NCBI GenBank assembly: GCA_013398275.1
Contig: VZSE01013530.1
Span: forward strand, 434,001 to 498,000
Origin: Promerops cafer
Taxonomy: Eukaryota > Chordata > Aves > Passeriformes > Nectariniidae
Reading direction: 5' to 3'
Length of the DNA stretch: 64,000 nt
This document shows, piece after piece, positions 1 to 45,274 of this stretch (the first letter of the stretch is position 1; each line of letters begins with the position of its first letter). A program made the translations under genes and the position numbers. The notes beneath the pieces are model-generated. The model saw only the letters and a list, made by a program, of their open reading frames with translations. It was not told the DNA's origin and did no database searches.

Positions 1-3000
1 GGCATAAAGAGAGATGTGTATGATGAAATGAACCTGAATGGCACTTGAGAGGACTCTGGCCTCCAGACCCACATTTCTGGGAGTGGGGAAGGGCCAGTGT
101 CTGTCCTGGCCCCTCTGGTCCAGTATGATGCCAAAACACCCCTACTCCCAAATGGCTTCTCCTGCATTTGTGGACCAAGCTGATGTGTCTTTCCTTCATC
201 CACACCTTGAATTCCCAGGAGGCTGGAGAGGCCGTCACCAGCCTTGCCCCATGGCTCTGAGCATCAAGTACCTCACGGTGACCAAAGAGGGGGAGCCGAG
301 GAAGTGGCGTGTTGTTTCTTTAGCACCGTTTCCCTGTTGGTGCTTGTGCTCCTTGGCTGGAAGTCATTAGCATGTGTAAACGCTTCCTTCCCATCGCGTC
401 CGCTTGCGTGCTCTTCCCACTGCGCTGCGTGGCAAGGGAAGCACCTTGGAGCAGGAAAACAACAGTCAGCCTCTGCGCACTAACAGGGAGTAACTGCGTG
501 TTTATGGAACTTGGTCACCCTGTTGTAAGCTATTTTTAAAAAGCAGAAGAAGGAGGTTTAGCTTATTGGCCTTCAAATAGTGCCAGAGTCCTATACTGCC
601 ATTTAAGCTGGATGTTTCATTGTAGGAATTGTGCTGTGATATACAAAGTGTGACATTTCCAACTCAGCCTTTCTTGGAAGGGAATTAAATTAGTTTCATA
701 GCTGCACGAGGGGTGTTATGTGGAGGTGGAGAGAGAAATCTGTGCAGATGTTAAACAGCCAGCTAATCTCAAGTGACGCGAGTGCCCCAATACACTTTGG
801 CTCTCAGAGATGATGATTATCATCTCCTGCTGCAGTGGGTCCTGGCTTGTGGTCACAGCTCTGTGCCAAGAGAAACTGAGAGCGTGTGCATCTGTAACTT
901 GCCATCAATGCCCTGGACAGCCCCACAGGGCCAGACTTCCTTCCACTGCTCTGCGTCTCTGCATCTTCAAGTCTCTTTGCCCAGCAGGGAGCAGATGGGA
1001 ACACTGACCCAGGGCTGAGGTGCAGCCCAGCAAAGTCCTGTGTGGGGGGAGAGCTTTGCTGTGCTCTTTAGAGCCCATGCCTCCTGGGGATTCTGCAGAG
1101 AACAGAGTAAGATTTCATTAACCACATCAGGGAAGACTCTGGGTTTGGGCAGCTGTGGCTGCTTTCAGCAGTGGCAGAAAGCCAAGCTGAGCTGTGCAGT
1201 GGAGGGCTGAAATTTCTTATCTCCTACTTGCTGTAGGTGCATTTACCCCAGGGATCCCATCTCCCGTCCTGCTCGCGCCAAGGGCTCTTAGATCTGCAGC
1301 AGGCGCTAAGAACTCCTCCGTCAGCCCTCATTGCTTGTGTCTGACCTCGTACCTGAGCCTTCCTTCCTCTGCTACCTCTGATGACTAATTCTCCTTTGAA
1401 GAGCGTGTGCCTGTGATCTTCCTGCCTCCCCTCGTGCCCACCCCACCCAGGGTCGTGCTGATGCTCGTGTGCGCACGTGCAGGTGTGCACAGAGAGGCTG
1501 CGCAGGCAGGAGGGCTCGTGCTCCCCAGGCAGCACCTCTCTCTATGCCCCTGATCACTCTTCCCTTTGCTTTATTATTATTATTTTTAGATTATACTCAG
1601 AGCTTGAAGACCCTTCTTTGATAATCAGGAAGTTTAAATTCCTCCTGCGTTTCGCTTGTGCTTCCTACTTTCTGCACCCATCCTCATCTAATGTAGCTTT
1701 TTCATGTTGCATTGCCTCTGGGCTAAATTAATTTGCTTAGTTCCCTGTGTACCTTTAATTAGAAGGAATAAGGATTTCTCCTTTCTTGCACTAGTGTACG
1801 TTTTTCCAAGCCAGAGCAGCCCAGTTTCTGCTGCCCTACCCTCTGTGGCTCAGGCAGGGATGGAGGTACATGGAAGCTATATTACAGCCTTCCAGGGAGC
1901 CTAGAGCAGATGGGGAGTTGAATGCAGGTTTTCCAGGGCCAAGATAATCATCTAATTGCACAACTATTTCTCCCCACTTACCCTGTTTATCAATCAGCTT
2001 ATTTTGCACCCCGCAGCTGGAGATCAACTTGAGGGTGGGTTGTGCTGCAGAGAACAGGCACTGCCAGCTCCAGGGCAGCTGTTTGGTTTGAGGGCTCTGA
2101 GTTGATTTCACTTCACAGCTAAGTAGCAAACATCTGGATGCAGACTCCAGGGACATGAAGATGGAGGACTTGGTACACTGTCTCCCAGCTCAGCTGCAGG
2201 GCTTGCAGACCCCTGAAAAAGCCCAGCACAGTCAGCCTGGCACAGCAGGCTGGGCAGGAGGCAGGCAGGGCACCCCAGGCTTTGCCCACATGGGTGAAAC
2301 CTGCCCTGAGTGGCATACAGGGTTTTTTCAGTGTCCTGCTCAGTCTGTCCATAAGCCAACAGTCTTGGGAAGAGTTAAACTTCAAAGGCCAGCAATTAAG
2401 CCCACACACATCAAGGAAAAAGCAAACCTGTGACTTGTTTTTTTATTTCCAAATGCTACTGCCCTTTTCTCTCAGTGTTCAGTGCCGACCCTTGGGCTCT
2501 GTCTGACTTCCCAGTCAGGTGCCTTCGCCTCCTCATCTCCCAGGGAGAGTTGGATGCTGAGGCCTCACATGGCTTGAACTCCGATCTCCCCCAACAGCAC
2601 ACCTGCAGTTTGCTTCAGCAGGAGTTCACCTGAGCCTCTGGAAATGGCTCATGCTGGAGCTGTAGTTGATGGTCTTGAATCTGAGGGTCTCTCTCCACTG
2701 TTTCTCAGGCTTTTCCCTTCCTCTGTATTCATGCAGCAAAGTCTGGGTGCTGTGGGTGGAAGCCTCTGCCCAGGTGCTGAAACTGGTATTGGCTTTTCCT
2801 GGACTGCCAGCAGCCTCAGCATGGGCAGCTGGAGCTCTGGGAAAGGGGATGATGCCCTGGCATGGACAGGAAGATCCTGGATGTACCCATTCTGTTATGA
2901 CAGTGGGTGGTTCAGAGACTCCTGGACCTGCACGTCTCACCCGGATCATGGTGTGTAAGAGCTGGTAGTGACTTGTCTTCTGGGAGCTTATCTCTCTTTG

Positions 3001-6000
3001 GGAACCTCTCTGTGAGTATCCCACAGTGGAAAAATCCACAATTTAGCTGAATTGCGTGAAGAGGTACTTGGTCATCTGCCTCTTAACTCCATCAGGTACA
3101 GTGTAAGCAGTGGATTGTCATTTCATTCCATCATTTCCCTTCAATCACTGATGGGCTGCCATTTCTTCTCAATGGCCAAAGATGTGTCCTTAGGGTTCCA
3201 TGGGTTTGTACCCACTGCTGCCAGAGGTACCTCAGCCCAGCAAAGCCCCTGGGGTTACACCTGGATAGTCACAGGGTGGAATTAACCTCTGAATCCTGCA
3301 ATGGTCAGGCAACTCCTGAGCAATCCCAAATAGATGAACTGGAGGGAGCAGCAGTACAAGCCTTTCCCAAGACACTTGCCCAGAGATCCCAGGCCCCACA
3401 GGGGGATGTCCCTAGCCCATCCTGGCCATGCATTTGTGCTGGCAATACCTTATGCCAAGTAGTGGACTTGGACCAACACAGGTTTCACACAAGCTATGGA
3501 CCATCCTTTGTATCCCTTCAAGTTAGAGATGTAATGAACAGTGTTAATTGCTGATATCAGTCCCCTAAAGCCATCTGAACCCTCTGCTCCTTCTACACCA
3601 CGTTAATCACACCCTGCTGGGGCACAGAATGTGAGCAGGGCAAGGTTTTGACAAAAGTAAATTAAAACAGGAAGAGGAGCAACCTGGCAGTCCTTAAGAT
3701 GTGGGAGGATAATTTTAATTGAGTTTTGCAAGGGTTTAGCCGTGCAGTTAATAGAGGCCACTGGAAGAGGGTTGGTTATGTATGCTAAGCAGGACAGGTC
3801 AGGACTCCTGCAGAGTGTGGCGGTGGCAGAGTGGGAGCTGCCACAGGCATTTGGGTAGGTCTGAGGATTTCTGCCCCTTAGGGAGTGGATCCTGTGGACA
3901 GAATAGGTCCTGTTCCTGTCTGAAGGCGCTGGGCTCCCCCTCCCCTCCCTGGCATCCCGCTGAGCCGGAGCTGCCCTCTGAAATGTCAGGGAGAGGAAGC
4001 AATCCTTGGCTTGTTAGTTTCTATAAGGAAATAAAACACACAGATGGCTCGAGCATCCTCTATCTCAAAGGCAGGAAAAGGATTCTCCGGGCAGGAGCAG
4101 GCAGCCAACAAACGCGGAGCGATCTAGGGAATGGAGTACCAAACAAAGCAGCGTCTGGCCAGCCCTGGCCCGCAGCAGAAAGGGTGGGCCGGCGGCCGCC
4201 GAGGGGAAACCAGCTCTCTGATGTGCCGGAGCATCCCTCGCTGGAGCGAGGGCAGCAAACAGGCGCTCCCCTGGGGCCCGGGGAGGCTGCTGACAGCAGA
4301 GATCCTGGAGGAGGTCTGCAGGGTGGCCCCGGCTGACCCGCTGCCCCCGGCCGGACATGTGGCTACCTGACACAGGCTAACTTTGGCTCAGGACGGAGCC
4401 TCTCGGGGAGGATGGAGTAGGGAGCGAGCGCGGGGGGGCTCGGGTAGGGAGAGGAAAGACGGCAGGAGACAGAAATGCAAACATGGCCTGACAGCCGTGG
4501 GGCAGGGGGAGGGGAGGAGGAAAAAGCAGGGTAAACCTGGCAGGATGGAGCAGGAAACCGGGCTGGAGCGAGCGGGGCGATGGTGAGATAGTGCTTCCTG
4601 CCAAGGGAGAACGCAGACAGATAAACACTCCCAGACAGGCGCTCGCTGACCCCTCTTTGGGATGCTCTGGGATGACGTGGTGGCAGGACCCTGGGGCAGA
4701 GCAGAGTCCAAAAACAGGTGAGAGCATGGTCAGGCACTGGGCGTCGCCGTGCTTTGCTGCCCAGGGCAGCTGGCTCGGAAATACCCTGATATAAATCCCT
4801 GCCTGAAGGCACCAAGGGACCAGGATACACGGGTAACTTTGCTCCTCAGGACAGCCCACCTCTCTTGAAAGTGGTTCTGCTTTTGAGCTGCTCTGTTTCT
4901 CTTCCCTGATGGATGCCCAGCTTGGAAGACGAAATGTTGAAGGACCCCAGAGAGCTTGTGCCTTTTTTTGCCTCATTACCCATCAATGCAGGTGGTTATG
5001 AGATACCAGAAAAGAACCAGTTAATTAAAGTTTATCAGCCATGAGAGGCTAAACAGACCTGTTGGAGTGCACACACTGAGGCCAAGCAGCTTTTCAGACT
5101 GAGGCCTATTTGGCCAGAGCCACTTGCACTGGATGTGCAGCTGTGGAGTGCCAGGGGCTGAGGAAGCAGGGTGGAATGCCCAGCCTCAGGGCTGTGGCTG
5201 TGGCTTCTGTTTGTGTTGTGACCATGCTGCTGCCGTGTAATGTGCTGCTTATGTCTCTGCCCACCCCATCCCACTCCCCACTTGGCTGCCAGGCAGGGGG
5301 ATGCTTTGGCTGGGGTCTCTCCTGGTTGCACATGCTGAACTGGAGGAGAGCCCTGTTCCTTCAGTCCCCAAATGCCCTGTCTGTTTGGACATGTCCTTTG
5401 TCCTCACCTGGCATTGCTGCAGACTCAGGATGCTTAGGGTATCTCTGACTCTGGTGCCAAGAGAAAAGCATTTCCACCAGCTCTCGTGGTCCTCTGGTGG
5501 CCCCTTCCTCAGCCCTCCTGTTGGTTCCTGCTCAGGGGACTCTTGCCTCCACACACCAACTCGCCCACAGGTGTTCTGGGGCAAAGATGATGTCTCACAC
5601 TTCTGGTGGTGGACAGGAAGGATCAGACACCCGATAATGATGGTCACCTCTGTGTTTGTATTGACTGAGTTTCTATAGTTATTTTTCCTTTCTGTCCCCT
5701 GAGAAAGGAAACATGTCCTAATTGAAGCAATGGAAGATCTGATGCTTTGGGAATGTCCCCACAAACTGGTGAGGACACAAATCCACCCTGCTTTGATTTG
5801 GTGTTGTTTCAGAGCTTTGAGGTCCACGGACAAAAATTTGTAGAAAAAAGGGCCAATGCCTTGCCATTGGCACTGCCCACCATGAGAAGGGGAAAGGTGC
5901 TGCCCAAGGCCTGAGTGAGCCCCTGGTGTGTGGGTTCAGTTGTGTGGCTGGGACTGGGATGCTGCTGTAGCACAACACCAGGATCAGAGGGGCTGGTCCT

Positions 6001-9000
6001 GCACTGAGAAGCACAGCCCCCTGTTTAACCTTTCCAAGGCAGCTCTGAACTGAGGGTCAGCCCTGAGCTGTGGGACAGGGAACATCCTCCATGAACCCAT
6101 AAAAGAGGGGGTGTGCTCTGTTTGTACTTGTGCACATGCATAGTTTGGGGGTGATTTTCAGTTTTCTATCATTATCTTTTTTCATTTGTTCATTGCTTGC
6201 TCATTAGCCTGTTTCCACCTCTGTTTTCCTCCCAGCTTCACCGTGGGCCTGGGTGGCTGTCACCCTGCCCTGGCAGTCCTCGGGCACAGGCTGCTGGGCA
6301 GAATCTGCTCTGTTTTGGTGTCAGTTCCCACCATTGTTTGGGGCTCACTTTGCCTGCTGTGAGGCTGGAGAGAAGACACCTGGTGTTTCATCCCTAGATT
6401 GACCGGAGCCTGACGTTTATTTCTCAGCCTCATGTGATATCTCACCTCTCTGCAAAACAAGCCTTCCTCCGTGCTGGAGAGCACTGGGAGGAGGAAGAGG
6501 AGGAGCTGACAGCCCTACTTCAAATTTCCCCTGCTGCTCTGCCAGCTGCCTGCTCCTTGTGTGACGTGACACTCACGCTTTGCCGCTCCAACCCGCAGTT
6601 GGATGCTTGCCCCGTGCATGAGAACAAGTCGCTCTATGGGAGAACTTCAGCCCTGTAGGTGGGAATTTGGCCTGGCTCTGCCTCCAGCACGTGGACTTCC
6701 CACATGTCTGTGGGCAACCACAGGTCCTCCAGCACGAGGGCAGTGAGTTATACCAGCACAGGGCAGGTGCGGAATTGTAACTGGAGAAGGGGGAGGAAAT
6801 GGCACCTGAGGTGCCAGAGTTAGTTCCTGTGGGGCACATGCAGTTTTGCCAGAAAATGCTGCTAATTCAGACAAGTCCAGCCTGGAAAGCAGGAGAAGAA
6901 GTCTGCAGAAAGAGCAGAGCAAAGCTTCTCCTCCCTCTGCCCCAGTGCTAGCTACTGCTGCTCTTTTGAATAGTCCCTCTTGGCCAGAGAGGTACCAGAA
7001 TTTTAGTGTTGGCTGTTCAGGAGCAGAGCTTTGCTGACATAGTAACTGGTGCAAACAAAAATTTCCTATTTAGGAAGTGTCCAAATCTTGAATTCCTGCA
7101 TTGCTTTGTTGGACAGATGCTCATTGACTGGGAATTTTTGTCTGCAAACAGCAAAGCAGAGGTAGGGCGATAGCAGGGTCAGGGGAGCTTTGCTGGGGGA
7201 AAGGATACTCTTTTTTCCCTTCCAGCCTATCTTTTGCCCCAGTAGAGCACTGGGGTGGGCAGGCTGGGCTGGGTATGCAAGGTGCAGGGAGACAGGCCTC
7301 ACCTGGACCAGCTTTGCTTTGTGCATGGTATCTTGTAGCTCTTCTCACAGGACCCCAAGGTGTGGTGGCAGGAGCGTGAGCTGGGCCGGTTAGCTGGGGA
7401 CATGTGATGGCTGTGACCAGAGCGATCCAGCCCAGTGCCAGGGAAGGAAGTCAGCGAGAAGGACAGAGTGTGAACAAAATCCCTCTCCGGAAAGGCCCCG
7501 TTAATCAGTCAGCGGGGCCGACTCAGCAGAGAGGGAGGGAAGGGGAAGCAGAGAGGGGCTGAGGTGGTGTGTGGGGGCTTGGGGGAGGATCCGGTGCAGG
7601 GCTTCCTGTGAGTGGAAGCAGACGGAGAGCAGGAGCTGTGTTGTGCCATACTGTACTATACCATGCTGTACCTTGTCCCACAGACAGCCTCTGCTCTTTC
7701 CCAAAGCCATAGCACGCTGTGGCAGTGCTGGCTCTGGCACTGATGCCACTCTGCAGGGATTTAGCATCTGCAGCCATCACAAGGCAAAAGCAGGCCCGTG
7801 CGGGGCTTTCCCACATGGCCAAGGGTGGAGAGAAGAGGTCAGGCTGCAAGATGCCCTGGGGTGGATAGCACTTTCCACGGAGGCAGGGAGAGCCCTGGAT
7901 GCAGGATGCAACTGAGAGCAGCAGTGATGTCAGGGTGCAGAAGGAGGTAGAGGGGCCTCAAAATGAAGCAGCCACCAGCAATAAGGAGAAGGCCCTCAGT
8001 GCAGCCTGGCCCCTTTCAGAGCCACGCGCTGCAAGATCAAGGCAAGGAAAACTGCTGGGAAATGTGCTTCTCTGGAAATAGACAAGGTGTGACTGGCTGT
8101 GGGATCCTGCTTCCTCTCACCGCATCCCATCAATCCCCCTCTGTTTATTTTAATATCCTGCTGCCAACTTGCTTGAAAAAAGCTGCAACCATCTTGAAAA
8201 AACAAAGCCAGAGCTGCTGCATGCCTTTTTAATTACATTAATGCTCTCCCTGTGCAAGGGCACATTTGGGTGTGCGGGAAAAAGCGGGAGCTGCTTGGAG
8301 GGCTGAGGAGATAAAGCATCACAGGGGTTGGAGGTGGGGAAGGAGGGACTCAGAGGAGAGGAGACACTCCATGCTCTGGAGACATCTCCCTCGCACCCTG
8401 GGATTTGCCAGAGACACAAACCATCTGTGTGTCGATTAGCAGAGATTTAATGGCCAAACCCAGCACCAAGTTCAGTGCTGGGGAGAGCGAAACGCAGAGA
8501 AAGCCATGGCAGGGTACACGCTCCCTCTGGGAGGGAAAGGGCAAGGCCAGCAATGGGGTGGATCCATCTGGCAAGCACAGAGTGATAGAGAATTTTTTCA
8601 GGGAAAGCTGATGGCTTTGAAGATGATTTTGCAGGCTGGGAAAGGGTCTGTGCATCCCTTTGCCTGTCCTGGATGCCATGGGTGGCTCTGGGCATCAGCA
8701 TCGCAAGATGCCAGGCTTAGTGTGGGGCATCAGCATGAGTAGTGGGTCCCCAGCGTGAGCCAGTGCAGGGAGTCCCCACAGTTCCCAGCAATCCAGGGCC
8801 AGTGAAGAGGCTGGATGGCCACAAGAGCTGGCCCAGCAATGCTGCTAGCAGCAGGAGCGTCCCCAGCCCTGCACCACGGTGCTTTCGGAGTGAGCAGTGG
8901 TTCCTTTTCCTGTTGTACTCACGGAGGGCCATGGACAGGATGCATCTGCAGGAATCCCACAGCCCCAACCTGCACAGATCGTACTTTTCCTTTCTTCCCC

Positions 9001-11688
9001 TCCACCCCCTGGTGTTGTTTGCTAACAGGTCACCAGGCAGCACGTGAAGGGAGGCAGGGCGTTATTTCTGCTGCAGTCCTGCTCCCCCCAGCCCCAGTGG
9101 TGGAGCACAGCATTAGTCAAGAGACTCATGCCACCTTGGCACTTACTTAGTGGTCCAAGCAGAGGGACCATGCCAGTGTTAAGACCTAATTCTGTGCCTG
9201 TTGCAGCCAGCCCTGGAGCTGGCCATGCCAGAGTTTTGGGGATTACCTTTCTGCTTGCTGCCCCAGAGCACAGACAGGATGAGAGGGTTTGCTGTCCCCA
9301 GCCGGCCCCATTATCTTCTGCATTTTGGGCTGAGCACTGTGAGGGTGACAGGCACCCCCAGCTGCTCCCTGGGATGACGGACAGGGAAGCTGTGGCCATC
9401 TGGAGAGCAGTGTTTGCACTGGGATAAGTGTGTCCGGCATTAATAGGAAATGCAGCTTAGCAGACAGATTCCTTCCCCCGCCTCCTTTTTTTAATAAACC
9501 TTGTTACATTTTGAAGGGATTTTACAAAAAATGCGGTCATTTATTTTCACAGCCCCAGGGCACATTTTTTCTGTGTGACATCTGATGTCCCCTCCTTTGG
9601 GGAAGGGGAGGTTGGAGGCACAAGGCGGGATGTCCTCCATGGTGGCCGAGCACCACACAGCCCCAGGGAGCACAGTGACACCGACCCACGTGTTGAGTGA
9701 CAAGTGATGGCTGCTGCTGCTGTTGCTGTTGAGGGAGAGGTGTCTGTAGGACAGCCATGGCAGCGGGACACGCACACAGGAGGTGGGCCAGGGCTGCACC
9801 TGGGCTGACGCTCCTTCATGTGGGCAAGTTGAAGGGAGGTGGGAGGTGGCGGGGGGAGATGGCTGTCACCCTGCTGTTGCCATGGGGGCAGCCATGGGGA
9901 CACCACCTCAGAGCCGCGCGCAGGCGGGAAGGAAGTGGAGAACAATTGGGGAGAACGAGGCCGGCAGCCCGGGCCTGGCAGTGCTGGCGGTGCCGCTCCG
10001 CACGTCCCTCGCCACCGTGTCCCCCTCAGCAGCCTCTCCCGGTGGCAGTGGGCCCTGGGCACTGCAGCTTCTCCACCAGCTGGCTCCACCAGCCTGGATC
10101 CCCATGCCACCCCTGTGTCTGAGAAACTGGAGGCCATTTGTTGTCTCCTGGGTCAGGGTTCCCAATAGAGAAACATTCCTAGAGTCACTGGATGGTTAAA
10201 GTTGGAAAAGACTTCTAAGATCATCAAGTCCAGCCATTTACCCAGCACCACTGTGTTCACCACTAAATCATGTCCCCAGGTGCCACATCCACATGTCTTT
10301 TGAACACTTCCGGGGATGATGGCTCTACCACTACCCTGGGAAGCCTGTTCCAATGCCTGACCACCTTTTCAGTGTAGAAACTTTTCCTAATATCCAATGT
10401 TAACCTCCCCTGGTGCAGCCTAAGACCATTTCCTCTCATCCTGAGGCTCTCGACCTGTAGTCCTCAGGTCACAGTTTTGGAGGAAAGGTGTTACAGCTGC
10501 TTGTGAAATGCGTGGAAACACCACATCCTTGAGACTTCTCCAACCCTGCCAGATCTCTCTGATACCCGGTTTTGAATGTTACAAGGGAAGGAAACAGACA
10601 TACACAGAACCCAGTTGCAAAAAACCTCATGTTTTTGTAGAAAGTCAAGCTAGCAGCATATTTTTGCATTCTTTTCTTCCTTAGCATTTAGCACCTACCT
10701 GAGTCACAGCCTCACATTCCGAAACATTTTTCCCCCTCTCTATTTCTAGTTAGTTTGCTTGTTTTTGCAGTCAACGAGACTTCTTTTGAATTATCTTACA
10801 TCTCCCGAAGCTGGAGTCTTAAGATAAAGATCATGAAGTAATGACAGTCGGCAACACTGTGCTGATGAAAAACAACAGTAGTCTCTGAGGGTAACCGGTA
10901 CTTCGAGATGTTTTGTCCATGAGGAGCTCACTTAGGGTGCGTGTCTGGCGAGCCAGAGATGCAAACACACAAAAAGTGGGACTCTCCCTGAAAAAAGCTG
11001 GGAGAAGAACATGATAATGTTTAACTGCCTGTCCCTGAGCCTGGATAATTTCACTCCTGGAATGTCTGTCTGGTGGTACAGGGAAGGGGGCTGCTGCAAT
11101 CCACAAAGGTTGGTCCTACTCAGGTGACTGCACCTGAGAGTGCGCCACAGGAGAAGGGCATTCCATGAATGCCTCTTGGCTCCAGAGAGCATCTCAGTAC
11201 AAACACATTTGTGGTATTTGGGCATCCCTGATTTGTCCCTCTGATTACACAAAGCTACATGTGTATGGAAAAATCTCCTGACAGACTCCCTCTGGTTAGC
11301 AGAGGGGATCATTTCAGAGCCCTCGTCCAAGCAAGCCCAATGTCATTCACCTGGTGAGGAATGGCCACAGCTGAATTCCCCAGTTTCTGGTCTTCCATTC
11401 TTTTTCTGGCCCTCATCCATGCTAGGCTGTCTGTCAGAGCCCAGGGGCTGTCTGGCCCTGGCCCAAGAGCTGAAGAGCTGCTCACTGGAGCCAGGAGGGC
11501 TGAGGTAAACCTCCTGTGTCCCACCGAGCCAGCATTAACCACCTTGTAAGAGCAGACCCCAAGGAGATGTTCCCTTCAGGAGCCTTTGCCCCTCTCTGTG
11601 CTCGTGCCACCAGGATACCTGCTGCCCACAGCGCTGGACCCAGACCTGTGGATCTCTGCATCATCCCCTCTCTCCTTTCTCTCCACAG
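1..11688. other. Non-coding DNA 5' of FLT4 exon 2 (probably intron 1)
   Basis: No exon with recognisable homology was found in these 11.7 kb on either strand. Because the first FLT4 exon seen (11689) begins inside a codon, a signal-peptide exon ending in phase 1 must lie upstream. I could not find one here, so most or all of this is probably FLT4 intron 1, which is long in mammals. The DNA is moderately GC-rich, with GC/CpG-enriched patches near 4130-4480 and 9880-10020, and one CR1 fragment at about 10178-10445. Open frames of up to 199 codons occur, but they have no family resemblance and no supporting splice structure. Confidence 0.6.
10178..10445 (-). mobile_element. CR1 LINE fragment, antisense
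   Basis: The + strand reads as the reverse complement of an avian CR1 3' end: a variant of the AGAATCACTGAATGGTT-type start, then the GTTGGAAAAGACTTCTAAGATCATCAAGTCC-like block (quoted in part), and CCTGGGAAGCCTGTTCCAATG further in. It is 5'-truncated and diverged, the usual state of CR1 copies in bird genomes. The outer limits are approximate. Confidence 0.85.
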
Positions 11689-44370
<32,682 letters not shown>

Positions 44371-45268
44371 TGGCACCAGGCCCTGGAGGCAACTGCCAAG
44401 GCCCTCCAGGTGCGTCATCAGGGTCACTCAGAGCTTCTCCTTCAACCTATGCCCAAACCCAGCAGGGAACCTACCCCAGATGGATGGGGAACACCGATGT
44501 CCTTGGAACCACAGCATGAACCATGCAGCACCTCCAGCTGCAGCTTCCCTGTGCCGTGACTGGAGAGAGCACCTCACTGATTCCTCATGTTTCTTTTATT
44601 CCTGCACCTCAGACAGATGCATTCTGCCGGAGAGTGGGTGCCTGTGTTCAGCACTATGGCACCTTCTGCCTAACATCCAGCCTCCGCTCAGATCAGCTTC
44701 CCATTCAGAAAGCCCATTTCAGGTCAGATATAAATAGATCTGTCTTAGTCTCAAGTTTCTTCCTGGTGTGCAGCCTTAATGTTTTTCCTTGGATTGCTTC
44801 CTCCTCCCCTCATCATGATGTCAGCTGCTGAGCTGTGGAGCAGAATCAAAGGGAAGAAATCCCTAGTGGTATTAGCAGCAAGAGCAGGACATTTTAAAGA
44901 GGTGTATGGAGAGATCCCGAGGGATCTTTGTAAATGTTCATGCATGCTGCTCATCCTGAGTAGGTGCCAGCCCCTCCATCTCCTCTGCAAGCAACACCCA
45001 CACCCCTCTCATCTCTGCTGGGGAGAAACCTGCCAATCTGCCTTACCACTAGGATTATTTTAGCCATCTCAAGACAGCTAGTGCTGAGTAGGTCATCAGC
45101 TGATGGCTGAAGTGCTCCCGGTGAGATAAACAGCAATTTTTTTGCAGTCCGTGTGCAAAACAGGTTCTTTTATGATCTCTGCTGGGAGCAGGTTACTCAC
45201 AGGTCTGCTGTTCTTGCCTTCCCCTTCTCCCAGAATGGTGCTGAGATCATTTGTTGCTTGAGTGAGAA

Positions 45269-45274
45269 ATTAAA
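45269..45274 (+). terminator. FLT4: Possible proximal FLT4 poly(A) signal (ATTAAA)
   Basis: ATTAAA, the commonest variant signal, lies about 0.9 kb after the stop, with GAGTTTGTGGGAGG some 40 bases downstream as a possible G/U-rich element. Confidence 0.35.

Noticed and set aside
3782..4336. 184-codon + strand frame
   Set aside because: No family resemblance, low-complexity Gly/Pro/Arg composition in a GC-rich patch, no splice or conservation support.
4377..4976. 199-codon - strand frame
   Set aside because: Longest antisense frame upstream of FLT4, but Pro/Ser/Leu-rich from GC-biased DNA, with no recognisable domain.
11361..11549. Signal-peptide-like frame (MATAEFPSFWSSILFLALIH) 300 bp upstream of exon 2, considered as FLT4 exon 1
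   Set aside because: The only sensible donor (GAG|GTAAAC) is phase 0, while exon 2 needs phase 1; there is no promoter-like or CpG context.
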